Shown here: positions 35,278 to 44,658 of the stretch, piece by piece | How the letters are laid out: the number at the start of each line of letters is the position of its first letter | Position numbering within the stretch: position 1 is the stretch's first letter | Origin: Pseudomonas linyingensis | GTDB taxonomy: Bacteria > Pseudomonadota > Gammaproteobacteria > Pseudomonadales > Pseudomonadaceae | Reading direction: 5' to 3' | Length of the DNA stretch: 64,000 nt | NCBI RefSeq assembly: GCF_900109175.1 | Contig: NZ_FNZE01000007.1 | Coordinates: forward strand, 1 to 64,000 | Notes under the pieces: model-generated | Database searches by the model: none | Told to the model about the DNA's origin: nothing | What the model saw: only the letters and a program-made list of their open reading frames with translations | Made by a program: the position numbers and the translations under genes

Positions 35278-37311
35278 ATGCCTGAATGCCCCTGCGGTGA
35301 CTGGCCCAGCGCCTGGGCGGCGGCGGATGCCGCCGCGGCCAGCCGTGACTTCGCCGAACTGCGCGTCGGCCTCGGCGGGCTGCTGTGGCTGGCCTTCGAT
35401 CCGGCCGAGGCGGGATGCAGCCTGTGGCTGTGGCGCGCCGGGGTGGCGCAGCGCCTGACCCCGCCGGGCCGCTCGGTGCGCAGCCGGGTCTACGAATACG
35501 GCGGCGGTGCCTTCTGCGTGACCGACGCCGGCGTGGCGCTGGTCGACGAGGCGGACCAGCAGGTCTACCGCCTGGCGGTCGACGCCGATGGGCGCCCCGG
35601 CGAGCTGCATGCCCTGACCGCCAATCCCCACTGCCGCTACGGCGACCTGCACTTCGTCCCGGCCTGGCAGGCCGTGCTGGCGGTGGAGGAAAGCCGCGAG
35701 GCCGAGACGGTGCTGCACCGGCTGGTCAGCCTGAGCCTGGCCGACGGCCGCCGCCGGGTACTGGCCGAGGGCGCCGACTTCTACGCCGCGCCGCGCCTGA
35801 GCGACGACGGTCGCGCCCTGGCGTGGGTCGAATGGGACCGCCCCGAACTGCCGTGGACGTCCACCCGCCTGTGCCGGGCCGCGGTTCTGGGTGACGGCTC
35901 GCTCGGCCCGGCCGAGGTGCTCGCCGGAACCGACGGCGACCAATCCCTGCAACAACCGTGCTTCGACGCCGAGGGGCGGCTGTGGTGCCTGAGCGACCGC
36001 GCTGGCTGGTGGCAGCCGTGGGCGGAGCAGGGCGGCCGATTGGCAATGCCGACTGATGCCTGTAGTAGTCGTCCCGCCCTCGCGGCGACACGGACCGCCG
36101 GCCCGTCAAGGGCTCAAGAGCATCGCCCCGGGGGCGGGCCTCCTACCAGAACTGCCCAGCCGGTGTGCCGGGTGGACAATGGCGTCGGCGGCGGCTGGAG
36201 CGAGCCGCTGCCCATGGCCTGCGCCGACCACGCCCCCGCACCCTGGCAACTGGGCACCGTCAGCTACCTTCCGCTGGCGGCGGACGGGTTGCTGCTGAGC
36301 CGGCTGGAGGAGGGCTGGGGCCTGCTGATCGAGCGCGACGACAGCGGCCGCGAGCGGCGTCTGGCCATCGAGTTCAGCCGCTTCCGCCAGCTGGCGGCGA
36401 ACGAGCAATACTTTTACTGCATCGCCGGCTCCCCTGACCGCCTGCCCGCGGTGCTGGCCATCGCCCGCGATTCGGGGGCGGTGCGCCTTCTCGCCGGCGG
36501 CGAGCAGCCGCTGGCCACAGCCGAACTGTCCTGTCCCGAGCCGCTGCGCTTTGCCAGCGGCGAGGGCGAGCAGGCCCACGCCTTCTTCTACCCGCCGCGC
36601 AACGCCGCCTGTGTGGTGCCGGCCGGCGAACAGCCGCCGCTGGTGGTGTTCCTGCATGGCGGGCCGACCTCGGCCTGCTATCCGGTGTTCGATCCGCGCA
36701 TCCAGTTCTGGACCCAGCGCGGCTTCGCCGTGGCCGACCTCAACTACCGCGGCTCCAGCGGTTTCGGCCGCGCCTTCCGCCTGCGCCTGAAGGGAGAGTG
36801 GGGGCGCATCGAGGTGGCGGATGCCGTCGCCTTGGTCGGTCATCTCGGCGAGCTGGGTTGGGTCGATGCCAAGCGCGCCTTTATCCGCGGCGCCAGCGCC
36901 GGCGGCTACACGGCGCTGTGCGCGCTGGCCTTCCACGGCGTCTTCCGCGGCGGCGCCAGCCTGTACGGGGTCAGCGATCCGCTGGCCCTGCGCCGCGCCA
37001 CCCACAAGTTCGAGGGCGACTATCTGGACTGGCTGATCGGCGATCCCGAGCGTGACGCCGCACGCTACCGGGCGCGCACGCCGCTGCTCCACGCCGAGGG
37101 TTTCGACGCGCCGCTGATCTTCTTCCAGGGCGGGCTGGATGCAGTGGTGGTGCCGCAGCAGACCGAGGCGATGGTCGCCGCCCTGAGCGCGCGCGGGGTG
37201 CCGGTCGAGTACCGCCACTATGCCGACGAGCGCCACGGCTTTCGCCAGGCCGCCCACCTGGCCGATGCCCTCGAGCGCGAGTGGCAGTTCTACCGGCGCT
37301 GGCTCGATTAG
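35278..37311 (+). CDS. pqqH: prolyl-oligopeptidase family S9 protein of the pqq operon, with REP-derived insertion
   Basis: 677 residues: an N-terminal beta-propeller region (to about 400) and a C-terminal alpha/beta hydrolase domain. The catalytic triad is S540 (GASAGG), D621 (GGLDAVV) and H653 (ERHGF). It corresponds to PqqH of P. aeruginosa, a peptidase gene at the end of pqqABCDE that may process PqqA or its products. Residues about 262-290 are encoded by a REP-like inverted repeat inserted in frame (36060-36149), making a Pro/Arg/Ala-rich stretch unlike the rest of the propeller. The start is 7 bases after pqqE. Whether the insertion harms activity is unknown. Confidence 0.9.
   Translation: MPECPCGDWPSAWAAADAAAASRDFAELRVGLGGLLWLAFDPAEAGCSLWLWRAGVAQRLTPPGRSVRSRVYEYGGGAFCVTDAGVALVDEADQQVYRLAVDADGRPGELHALTANPHCRYGDLHFVPAWQAVLAVEESREAETVLHRLVSLSLADGRRRVLAEGADFYAAPRLSDDGRALAWVEWDRPELPWTSTRLCRAAVLGDGSLGPAEVLAGTDGDQSLQQPCFDAEGRLWCLSDRAGWWQPWAEQGGRLAMPTDACSSRPALAATRTAGPSRAQEHRPGGGPPTRTAQPVCRVDNGVGGGWSEPLPMACADHAPAPWQLGTVSYLPLAADGLLLSRLEEGWGLLIERDDSGRERRLAIEFSRFRQLAANEQYFYCIAGSPDRLPAVLAIARDSGAVRLLAGGEQPLATAELSCPEPLRFASGEGEQAHAFFYPPRNAACVVPAGEQPPLVVFLHGGPTSACYPVFDPRIQFWTQRGFAVADLNYRGSSGFGRAFRLRLKGEWGRIEVADAVALVGHLGELGWVDAKRAFIRGASAGGYTALCALAFHGVFRGGASLYGVSDPLALRRATHKFEGDYLDWLIGDPERDAARYRARTPLLHAEGFDAPLIFFQGGLDAVVVPQQTEAMVAALSARGVPVEYRHYADERHGFRQAAHLADALEREWQFYRRWLD
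36060..36149. repeat. REP-like inverted pair inside the pqqH coding sequence
   Basis: The left arm starts TGTAGTAGTCGTCCCGCCC and the right arm, read on the minus strand, GGTAGGAGGCCCGCCCCCGG. They align over about 25 bases with a 2-base gap and few mismatches, and have the form of Pseudomonas REP doublets. The insertion keeps the reading frame open. Confidence 0.65.
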
Positions 37312-37442
37312 CGCTCCGGTCCCGGCAGGCTGGAAGACGCGCCCCCGGGTGCCCCCGAGTGCTACCGCAGAGCGGCTGGATCACCTTGGGTGGATTGCAA
37401 AGACCGACTAATCCAGTAGGCTGTCGCCTAATATCACTCCAT

Positions 37443-37450
37443 AACAACAA
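37443..37450 (+). promoter_or_regulatory. candidate Hfq/Crc CA-motif before ercA
   Basis: AACAACAA, about 20 bases before the preferred ercA start, with a CAGG site between. Confidence 0.6.
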
Positions 37451-37470
37451 AGATGCCGTCAGGTTCCCGC

Positions 37471-38631
37471 ATGTCTGCCATCAGTCCGCTTCGCAAGTTC
37501 GTCAGCCCGGAAATCATCTTCGGCGCCGGCTCCCGCCACTCGGTCGGCAACTACGCCGCGACCTTCGGTGCGCGCCGGGTGCTGGTGGTCTCCGATCCCG
37601 GCGTGCAGGCGGCTGGCTGGGTCGGCGATGTGCTGGCCAGCCTGGATCGCCAGGGCATCGCCCACGTGCTGTACACCAGCGTGTCGCCCAACCCGCGGGT
37701 GGAGGAGGTGATGGCCGGCGCCGAGCTGTACCGCGCCAGCGGCTGCGACGTGATCGTCGCGGTGGGCGGCGGCAGCCCGATGGACTGCGCCAAGGGCATC
37801 GGCATCGTCGCCGCCCATGGGCGCAGCATCCTCGAGTTCGAGGGCGTCGACACCATCCGCGTGCCCAGCCCGCCGCTGATCCTGATCCCCACCACCGCCG
37901 GCACCTCGGCCGACGTGTCGCAGTTCGTGATCATCTCCAACCAGGCCGAGCGGATGAAGTTCTCCATCGTCAGCAAGGCGGTGGTGCCGGACGTGTCGCT
38001 GATCGACCCGGAAACCACGGTGAGCATGGATCCGTTCCTCTCCGCCTGCACCGGCATCGACGCTCTGGTGCACGCCATCGAGGCCTTCGTCTCAACCGGC
38101 AGCGGGCCGCTTACCGACCCCCACGCGCTGGAGGCGATGCGCCTGATCAACGGCAACCTGGTACAGATGATCGCCAACCCGGCGGACATCGTCCTGCGCG
38201 AGAAGATCATGCTCGGCAGCATGCAGGCGGGGCTGGCCTTCTCCAACGCGATTCTCGGCGCGGTGCACGCCATGTCGCACAGCCTCGGCGGCTACCTCGA
38301 CCTGCCCCACGGCCTGTGCAACGCGGCGCTGGTCGAGCATGTGGTGGCGTTCAATTTCGACGCCGCACCGGAGCGCTTTCGCATCGTCGCCGAGACCTTC
38401 GGCATCGATTGCCGTGGTCTGCCGCCGGCGCAGGTGCGCGGCCGACTGGTCGAGCACCTGATCGCCTTCAAGCGCGCGGTCGGCTTCGAGGAGACACTCA
38501 AGCTGCACGGCGTGGGCAGCTCGGACATTCCCTTCCTGTCGCAGCACGCGATGCAGGACCCGTGCATCCTGACCAATCCGCGACAGTCGACCCAGCGCGA
38601 CGTCGAGGTGGTGTATGGCGAAGCTCTCTGA
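37471..38631 (+). CDS. ercA: iron-containing alcohol dehydrogenase ErcA
   Basis: 386 residues of the group III Fe-ADH family. The NAD-binding GGGSPMDCAKG is at about residue 100, followed by the TTAGTSADVSQF motif. Metal ligands are expected from D and H residues of LVHAIEAF, AVHAMSHSLGG and LPHGLCNA. ErcA is not the main catabolic enzyme but a member of the regulatory network of ethanol oxidation in P. aeruginosa. The start MSAISPLRKF at 37471 is preferred; an ATG six codons earlier has no ribosome site. Its end overlaps ercS by 17 bases. Confidence 0.9.
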   Translation: MSAISPLRKFVSPEIIFGAGSRHSVGNYAATFGARRVLVVSDPGVQAAGWVGDVLASLDRQGIAHVLYTSVSPNPRVEEVMAGAELYRASGCDVIVAVGGGSPMDCAKGIGIVAAHGRSILEFEGVDTIRVPSPPLILIPTTAGTSADVSQFVIISNQAERMKFSIVSKAVVPDVSLIDPETTVSMDPFLSACTGIDALVHAIEAFVSTGSGPLTDPHALEAMRLINGNLVQMIANPADIVLREKIMLGSMQAGLAFSNAILGAVHAMSHSLGGYLDLPHGLCNAALVEHVVAFNFDAAPERFRIVAETFGIDCRGLPPAQVRGRLVEHLIAFKRAVGFEETLKLHGVGSSDIPFLSQHAMQDPCILTNPRQSTQRDVEVVYGEAL

Positions 38632-40336
38632 CGGCCGCCCCGACGTTGCCGACCTGCTTGGCCTCGGCAGTCACTCGGCGCGCAAGAGCTACTACCCGGA
38701 GCTGTCGGCGCGCCTCGATGAACTGGAGCGCGAGCGCAACCGCTACAAGTGGTTGTTCGAGCACGCGGTACACGGCATCTTCCAGGGTCGCCTGAACCAC
38801 GGCATCCTCGCCGCCAACCCGGCGCTGGCGCACATGCTCGGCTACGAGGAGCCGCAGCAGGTGCTGTGGTCGCAGACCGATCTGGCCGAGCAGTTGTTCG
38901 TCGGCGGTGCCGCCGAGCTGGCGCGGATCAACGCGGTGCTGCGCCAGGGCCACGGCCTGTACGGCTACGAGACGCGCCTGCGCCGCCGCGACGGCAGCTG
39001 CATCGACGTGCTGATGAACCTGCTGCTCAAGCCCGACGAGGAAGGGCTGGTCGAGGGCTTCGTCGCCGACATCACCGAGCGCAAGCAGGCCCAGCTGCGC
39101 CAGCAGCAGCTCAACATCGAGCTGGAGCAGCGCGTCGCCGCGCGCACCGCCGAGCTGCTCGAGACCAACCGCCACCTGCAGCAGGAGATCCGCCAGCGCG
39201 AGCGCATCCAGTGCGAGCTGCGCGAGGCGCGCGACGCCGCGGAGGCGGCCAACCAGAGCAAGGACAAGTACCTGGCCGCGGCCAGCCACGACCTGCTGCA
39301 GCCGCTGAATGCCGCACGCCTGCTGATCTCCACCCTGCGCGAGCGTCCTCTGCCGGCCAGCGAGGCGAACCTGGTGGAGCGTACCCATCAGGCCCTGGAA
39401 GGCGCCGAGGACCTGCTCGCCGACCTGCTCGACATCGCCCGTCTGGACAGCCGGGCGATCCGCCCGGATCTCGCGGTCTACCGCATCGACGAGCTGCTGG
39501 CGCCGCTGGCCTCGGAATTCCAGCCGGTGGCCGAGGCGGTCGGCCTGCAGCTGCGCGTGCGCATTCCGCGCCTGGCGGTGAACACCGACTTCCGTCTGCT
39601 GACCCGCATCCTGCGCAACTTCCTCAGCAACGCCTGCCGCTATACCGGCCAGGGCCGCGTGCTGCTCGGCTGCCGGCGGCGCGGCGGACGCGTGCTGATC
39701 GAGGTGTGGGATACCGGGCGCGGCATTGCGGCGGACAAGCTGGAGGAGATCTTCCTCGAGTTCAACCAGCTCGACGCCGGCCGTGCCGCCGAGCGCAAGG
39801 GCGTCGGCCTGGGCCTGGCCATCGTCGAGCGCATCGCGCGCATGCTCGACTACCGGATCAGCGTGCGCTCGCAGCCGGGACGCGGCTCGGTGTTCAGCAT
39901 CGAGGTGCCGCTGGCCGACTACGTGGCGCCGGAGGCGGTCGCGCGCCCGCGCGAAACGCTGGGCAATCCGCTGCCCGGGCGGCGGGTGCTGGTGGTCGAC
40001 AACGAGCCAGACATCCAGCAGAGCATGCAGGCGCTGCTCGCCCAGTGGGGCTGTGAGGTGCGCGTGGCCGCTGGCTTGGCGGAAGCGCGGCAGCAGCTCG
40101 CCGGCTGGCCGGTGGAGCTGCTGCTGGTGGACTATCACCTCGATCAGGGCGCCAACGGCTGCGATCTGATCCAGACCCTGCGACGCGAGTCGGCCGGGCC
40201 GCTGCCAGCGGTGATGATCACCGCCGAGCGCAGCGAGCAGTGTCGCCGCCAGCTGCACGAGCAGGGCATTCCGCTGCTCAACAAACCGGTCAAGCCGGGC
40301 AAGCTGCGCGCCGTACTCAGCCAGTTTGTTTCGTGA
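38615..40336 (+). CDS. ercS: soluble hybrid sensor histidine kinase ErcS
   Basis: 573 residues without membrane helices. Domains in order: PAS (about 45-165), coiled coil (165-225), HisKA with ASHDLLQPLN, HATPase (NACRYTGQG; DTGRGI; GVGLGLAIVERIA) and a C-terminal receiver domain with phospho-acceptor in LLLVDYHLD. It matches ErcS, the cytoplasmic kinase thought to feed ErbR/other regulators of alcohol oxidation. It overlaps ercA by 17 bases, so the metabolic-type enzyme and the kinase are made together. The input signal is unknown, probably bound by the PAS domain. Confidence 0.93.
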   Translation: MAKLSDGRPDVADLLGLGSHSARKSYYPELSARLDELERERNRYKWLFEHAVHGIFQGRLNHGILAANPALAHMLGYEEPQQVLWSQTDLAEQLFVGGAAELARINAVLRQGHGLYGYETRLRRRDGSCIDVLMNLLLKPDEEGLVEGFVADITERKQAQLRQQQLNIELEQRVAARTAELLETNRHLQQEIRQRERIQCELREARDAAEAANQSKDKYLAAASHDLLQPLNAARLLISTLRERPLPASEANLVERTHQALEGAEDLLADLLDIARLDSRAIRPDLAVYRIDELLAPLASEFQPVAEAVGLQLRVRIPRLAVNTDFRLLTRILRNFLSNACRYTGQGRVLLGCRRRGGRVLIEVWDTGRGIAADKLEEIFLEFNQLDAGRAAERKGVGLGLAIVERIARMLDYRISVRSQPGRGSVFSIEVPLADYVAPEAVARPRETLGNPLPGRRVLVVDNEPDIQQSMQALLAQWGCEVRVAAGLAEARQQLAGWPVELLLVDYHLDQGANGCDLIQTLRRESAGPLPAVMITAERSEQCRRQLHEQGIPLLNKPVKPGKLRAVLSQFVS

Positions 40337-40462
40337 AATGAGACCTGTATCACCTTTGCGCCAAGCCTCCGCGACAAAGGTCGGATAGATCGCTTAAAAC
40401 CCCTCGCGCGAGGTCGCTGTCATGGGGGCGCGGCCCGCACATAATTACAAGGGGTATGGGCA

Positions 40463-41518
40463 ATGTTGAAGCGGATGCTATTGGCGCTGGGGCTGGGCTT
40501 GGGGGCCGGTCTGGCGCAGGCCGAGGAAGTGCTGCGGGTCTACGGTTGGGAAGGTCGGCTGGCGCCCAGCGTGATCGCGGCTTTCGAGAAGCAGAGCGGA
40601 ATCCGCGTGGAGTATTCCACCTACTCCTCGGCCGAGGGAGTGCTCAATGAGGTCGGTTTCGGCACCAGCTACGACGTGGTGTTCCCCGCGCATTTCCACC
40701 TGCCGGCACTGATCGATGCCCAGCGTCTGCAGACGCTGGATCCGGCCAAGCTGCCCAGCCTGAAAGAGGTCGACCCCGACCTGCTAGCCATGCTCGTCGG
40801 CTTCGACGGCAAGAGCCGTCATGCCGTGCCCTATCTGTGGGGCACCGTCGGCCTGGCGCTGAACGTCTCCAAGGTGGTCGATACCCTGGGCGAGATGCCC
40901 GAGGACAGCTGGGGTCTGCTGTTCGACCCGAAGAACAGCGAGCGCCTGGCGCAGTGCGGTATCGGCATGCTCGATGCGCGCGAGGAAACCCTGTCGCTGC
41001 TGCTCAACTATAAGGGCCGCGCGCTCGGTCGCAGCGGTCCACGGCAGATCCAGCAGGCCGGCGCCGAGCTGGCGGCGCTGCGCGGCAAGGCCGCCAGCTT
41101 CGGCAACAGCTCCTACATCGAGCAGCTGGCCAGCGGCAAGCTGTGCATGACCATGGCCTGGAGCGGCCACGTGCTGAAGGCGGCCGACGCCGGTGCGCCG
41201 CTGCGCTTCGTCATGCCGCGCGAGGGCGCGCTGATGTTCATCGACACCATGGCCATCCCGCGTAACGCCACCAACGTCGCCGCGGCGTACCGCTTCATCG
41301 ACTACCTGGCCAGCGCCGAGGTGAACACCCGCAACGCCCTCGACACCCTGTTCTATCCGGTCACCCGCGCCGATTCGCCGGCGATGACCAAGCTGGCCAC
41401 CGAGCGCCTGGAGCTGGTGGTGACCGGCGACCAGCGCCGCAGCTTCTACTACCTCGAGGCGCTGAGCGCCAAGCAGAAGAATGCGGTGGATGCCTCCTGG
41501 GCGCAGGTCAAGCAGTAA
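40463..41518 (+). CDS. periplasmic spermidine/putrescine-type binding protein
   Basis: 351 residues, signal peptide 1-20 (ends AQA). The mature part opens EEVLRVYGWEGRLAPSVIAA, typical of the PotD/SpuD family, with a central YLWGTVGLALN and late AAYRFIDYLASAE. No permease or ATPase genes are adjacent, so it either uses a transporter elsewhere or has a sensory role. It lies 126 bases after ercS, with an ACCTTTG/CAAAGGT inverted repeat between. The ligand could be a polyamine or something else related to the cluster. Confidence 0.85.
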   Translation: MLKRMLLALGLGLGAGLAQAEEVLRVYGWEGRLAPSVIAAFEKQSGIRVEYSTYSSAEGVLNEVGFGTSYDVVFPAHFHLPALIDAQRLQTLDPAKLPSLKEVDPDLLAMLVGFDGKSRHAVPYLWGTVGLALNVSKVVDTLGEMPEDSWGLLFDPKNSERLAQCGIGMLDAREETLSLLLNYKGRALGRSGPRQIQQAGAELAALRGKAASFGNSSYIEQLASGKLCMTMAWSGHVLKAADAGAPLRFVMPREGALMFIDTMAIPRNATNVAAAYRFIDYLASAEVNTRNALDTLFYPVTRADSPAMTKLATERLELVVTGDQRRSFYYLEALSAKQKNAVDASWAQVKQ

Positions 41519-41530
41519 GCTCCACTGCAC

Positions 41531-41562
41531 CCCGCCGCGCACCTCAGTCTGCGCGCGGCGGG
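41531..41562. terminator. GC-rich hairpin between convergent genes
   Basis: CCCGCCGCGC (41531-41540) pairs with GCGCGGCGGG (41553-41562), 12-base loop. It overlaps the 3' end of the leftward acyltransferase. No T-run, so it is only a possible bidirectional terminator. Confidence 0.4.
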
Positions 41563-42455
41563 AACTGCCGGTGCAGGCGCCCGAGCAGGGCGTCCTTGTC
41601 TTCCCACAGGCGGTTGACCCACTGCTGGAACCGCTGGCGGTGGGCCTGATCCTGGTCGTAGCTGCGGCCGATGAACTCCTGCGGGATCGCCTGCTCCTCG
41701 AAACACACCGCCACCTGGCGCAGCCTGCCGCAGAGCAGGTCGCGAAAGCGTGGGCGGCCGTCGGGGTAGTGGATGGTCACGTTGACCAGCGTCAGCAATT
41801 GCTCGCCCATGGCATCGATGGCCATGGCGATACCGCCGGCGCGCGGCTTGAGCAGGTGACGGTAAGGCGACTGCTGCGCCGCGTGCTTGGCCTCGGTGAA
41901 GCGCGTGCCTTCGAGAAAGTTGAACAGTGCCAGCGGAATGCCGGATAGGCGCGCGCAGGCGCGGCGGGTGGCCTGGCGGTCGGCGTCGCGCTTTTCCGGA
42001 TGGCGGGCCAGGTAGGCCTTGGAGTGGCGCTGCATGAACGGGAAGTCCAGCGCCCAGCAGCACAGGCCGAACAGCGGAATCCAGATCAGCTCCTTCTTCA
42101 GGAAGAAACGCAGCAGCGGCAGGCGGCGGTTGAGGTGGTATTGTAGGACGAAGATGTCCACCCAGCTCTGGTGGTTGCTGATCACCAGGCAGGAGCGGCG
42201 CGGGTGCAGTTGTTCCAGGCCCTCGACATGCCAGTGGATATCCTGCACCAGACGGATCCAGGCGTTGTTGCCGCTGGCCCAGGCCTCGGCGATGTGGCCC
42301 ATCAGGCGCCGGCACAGCGTCTGGCAGGCGGCAAACGGCAGCAGCAGCTTGAGCAGGGCCAGGGCGAACAGCGGCCAGCACCAGAACAGGGTGTTGAGCA
42401 CCAGCAACAGGCCGGCAAGAAGGCCGCGCAGCGGTGCGGGCAGGTGTCGGAGCAT
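41544..42455 (-). CDS. lysophospholipid acyltransferase (PlsC family, YihG-like)
   Basis: 303 residues. An N-terminal membrane segment (about 10-45) is followed by the acyltransferase motif H-x4-D as SNHQSWVDIF and the second motif FLEGTRFT. Long members of this type (YihG/YkfH-like) acylate lysophospholipids such as lysophosphatidate in the inner membrane. The start MLRHLP at 42455 gives the usual length; the longer frame upstream starts in an unrelated tail. It is a single leftward gene converging with the binding-protein gene. Confidence 0.88.
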   Translation of the reverse strand: MLRHLPAPLRGLLAGLLLVLNTLFWCWPLFALALLKLLLPFAACQTLCRRLMGHIAEAWASGNNAWIRLVQDIHWHVEGLEQLHPRRSCLVISNHQSWVDIFVLQYHLNRRLPLLRFFLKKELIWIPLFGLCCWALDFPFMQRHSKAYLARHPEKRDADRQATRRACARLSGIPLALFNFLEGTRFTEAKHAAQQSPYRHLLKPRAGGIAMAIDAMGEQLLTLVNVTIHYPDGRPRFRDLLCGRLRQVAVCFEEQAIPQEFIGRSYDQDQAHRQRFQQWVNRLWEDKDALLGRLHRQFPPRAD

Positions 42456-42677
42456 CGTTAAATCCCGGGGAAATATTGCCGTCCGCGGCTGCGAGGGCGC
42501 GCCGCCGATGATAGCCCAGTCGCGACAGCTCCGTCCGATCGCCGCCGTTGGCGGATCTTGCCCGACAATCATTGCGCGGCGTCCGCTCGCCAGTCCATCC
42601 GTCCCGCGCCGGGTCGCTTTCGGCTCGAGAGCGACGTAAAATCACCTTCCATACTCAATTCGCAAAGGTTTTCCAGC

Positions 42678-43163
42678 ATGCAGATCGCGGCCAACAAGGC
42701 GGTTTCCATTGACTACACCCTGACCAACGAAAACGGTGAGGTCATCGACAGCTCCGCCGGCGGCGCGCCGCTGGTCTACCTGCATGGTGCTGGCAACATC
42801 ATCGTCGGTCTGGAAAAGGCCCTCGAAGGCAAGCAGCCGGGTGACGAGCTGGAAGTGACCGTCGAGCCCCAGGAAGCCTACGGCGACTACAGCGTCGAGC
42901 TGGTGGCCGTGCTCAACCGTGCCATGTTCGAAGGCGTCGACGAGCTGGAAGTCGGCATGCAGTTCCATGCCTCCGCTCCGGACGGCGGCATGCAGATCGT
43001 CACCATCCGCGATCTGGAAGGCGACGACGTCACCGTCGACGGCAACCACCCGCTGGCCGGCCAGCGCCTGAACTTCAAGGTCAAGGTCGTCGACGTGCGT
43101 GACGCGGCTGCCGAGGAAATCGCCCACGGTCACGTGCATGGCGAAGGTGGTCATCACCACTGA
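42678..43163 (+). CDS. slyD: FKBP-type peptidyl-prolyl isomerase SlyD
   Basis: 161 residues. It has the FKBP core (SIDYTLTNENGEVIDSS; YLHGAGNIIVGLEKALEG) with the insert-in-flap domain (PQEAYGDYSVELVAVL) and a histidine-rich metal-binding tail (HGHVHGEGGHHH). SlyD is a cytoplasmic folding helper and nickel-binding protein. AAAGG lies before the ATG at 42678. A good terminator follows at 43213. Confidence 0.95.
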   Translation: MQIAANKAVSIDYTLTNENGEVIDSSAGGAPLVYLHGAGNIIVGLEKALEGKQPGDELEVTVEPQEAYGDYSVELVAVLNRAMFEGVDELEVGMQFHASAPDGGMQIVTIRDLEGDDVTVDGNHPLAGQRLNFKVKVVDVRDAAAEEIAHGHVHGEGGHHH

Positions 43164-43212
43164 AGCTGGCGAGCAGATGCGGAGCCGCTCTGCTGCTAAG
43201 CTGTAAATGAGG

Positions 43213-43246
43213 AAGGCGCTGTTGCAGACTGCGATAGCGCCTTTTT
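43213..43246 (+). terminator. intrinsic terminator after slyD
   Basis: AAGGCGCT and AGCGCCTT around a 15-base loop, followed by TTT and a drop in GC content. Confidence 0.75.
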
Positions 43247-43277
43247 AATGCAAACGAGATCGGCATGGAGCTATGTG

Positions 43278-43769
43278 ATGAGCGTCTTTCACGATCTGAC
43301 CCTCAAGGCCCTGGATGGTGAGGAGCTGCCGCTGGCCCCGCTCAAGGGCAAGGTGGTGCTGGTGGTCAATGTCGCCTCGAAGTGCGGCCTGACCCCGCAG
43401 TACGCCGGACTGGAGCACCTCTACCAGCAGTACCGCGAGCGCGGCTTCAGCGTGCTGGGGTTGCCGTGCAACCAGTTCGCCGGGCAGGAGCCGGGCAGCG
43501 AGGCGGACATCCGCGAGTTCTGCAGCCTCAACTACGGGGTCAGCTTCCCGCTCAGCGCCAAGCTCGAGGTCAACGGTCCCGACCGCCATCCGCTGTACCT
43601 GCTGCTGGCCGGCGAGGGGGCTGAATTCCCCGGCGACATCACCTGGAACTTCGAGAAGTTCCTGGTCGGCCCCGATGGCCGCGTGCTCGAGCGTTTCTCG
43701 CCGCGCATCACTCCCGAGGATCCGCAGCTGATCCAGGCCATCGAAAAGGCTCTGGACGCGCTGGCCTGA
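43278..43769 (+). CDS. glutathione peroxidase family thiol peroxidase
   Basis: 163 residues. The peroxidatic cysteine is in VNVASKCGLTPQY (about residue 36), the conserved glutamine in LGLPCNQFAGQE, and the tryptophan/asparagine in ITWNFEKFLV. The family reduces hydroperoxides using glutathione or, more often in bacteria, thioredoxin. The start MSVFHD at 43278 has GGAG upstream. It is placed after slyD and convergent with cysZ; no operon partner. Confidence 0.92.
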   Translation: MSVFHDLTLKALDGEELPLAPLKGKVVLVVNVASKCGLTPQYAGLEHLYQQYRERGFSVLGLPCNQFAGQEPGSEADIREFCSLNYGVSFPLSAKLEVNGPDRHPLYLLLAGEGAEFPGDITWNFEKFLVGPDGRVLERFSPRITPEDPQLIQAIEKALDALA

Positions 43770-43791
43770 GCCGGCGCGCCCTGCTTCGCTC

Positions 43792-44547
43792 TCAACGCGC
43801 CGCCTGCGTGAGCAGCGCGGCGCCGTCCTCGCGTACCCAGAACACCGTCGCCCCGGCCACCGCTGCGGGCATCAGCAGGATGTTCAGTCCCGGCACCAGC
43901 AGCGCGGCGTAGGTGACGGCACCGAAGCCCATGCTCTGCCAGCGCTTGGCGCGCAGCCAGGCGAGCATCTCGTCCCAGCCCAGCTTGTGGTTGTCGGCCG
44001 GGTAGTCGATGTACTGCACCGCCATCATCCACACGCCGAACAGCAGCCACAGCGGCGCGGCGACCAGGTTGACTCCCGGAATCAGCGACAGCACCAGCAG
44101 CCCCAGCGCGCGCGGCAGGAAGTAGGCGAGCTTGCGCAGCTCGCGGCCCAGGGTGCGTGGGATCATCGCCAGCAGTTCCCCCCAGCTGAACGGCGGCGAG
44201 GTGTCCTGGCCGCGCACCACTGCCTCGACCTTCTCGGCGAGGAAGCCGTTGAACGGCGCGGCGATCAGGTTGGCCAGCAGGGTGAAGCTGAAGAACAGGA
44301 TCAGCAACACCAGCACCACGAACAGCGGCCACAGCAGGTATTCGAGAAAGCTCAGCCATTGCGGCAGGCCGGGCATCAGGCTGGCGACCCAGCCCTCGAA
44401 CTCGCCCACGGCGAGGACGATCAGAGCGATGAACAGCAGCAGGTTGATGGTCAGCGGCAGCAGGACGAACAGGCGCAGGCCGGGACGCAGGATCAGTTTC
44501 AGGCCGGCAGCCAGATAGCCGGGGCCGGAGAGGGATTGCAGGGGCAT
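43792..44547 (-). CDS. cysZ: sulfate transporter CysZ
   Basis: 251 residues with four to six hydrophobic segments (for example [58 protein letters not shown]). The family pattern is seen at the start ([12 protein letters not shown]) and in [10 protein letters not shown]. CysZ brings sulfate into the cell for cysteine synthesis. The start at 44547 has a GGAG site; an upstream in-frame ATG seven codons earlier is not favoured. Confidence 0.92.
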   Translation of the reverse strand: MPLQSLSGPGYLAAGLKLILRPGLRLFVLLPLTINLLLFIALIVLAVGEFEGWVASLMPGLPQWLSFLEYLLWPLFVVLVLLILFFSFTLLANLIAAPFNGFLAEKVEAVVRGQDTSPPFSWGELLAMIPRTLGRELRKLAYFLPRALGLLVLSLIPGVNLVAAPLWLLFGVWMMAVQYIDYPADNHKLGWDEMLAWLRAKRWQSMGFGAVTYAALLVPGLNILLMPAAVAGATVFWVREDGAALLTQAAR

Positions 44548-44609
44548 GGGCGACTCCAAGGGGAACACGCGGCAACCTTAGCATGCGGGTTCCGGGGCCC
44601 GGAAACGCC

Positions 44610-44631
44610 AGGCCCCGCGAGTGCGGGGCCT
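44610..44631 (-). terminator. hairpin after the HopJ-family gene
   Basis: AGGCCCCGC-GAGT-GCGGGGCCT, 28 bases past the stop of the leftward HopJ-type gene. The minus strand continues GGCGTTTCC, a weak T-run. Confidence 0.5.
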
Positions 44632-44658
44632 GGCGATGTGGCGGCGGAGCGGGGCAGC

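Noticed and set aside
37355-37370. GCTACCGCAGAGC upstream of ercA as another alcohol-regulon box
   Set aside because: Only GCTACC agrees with the other boxes; the CAAGG part is missing.
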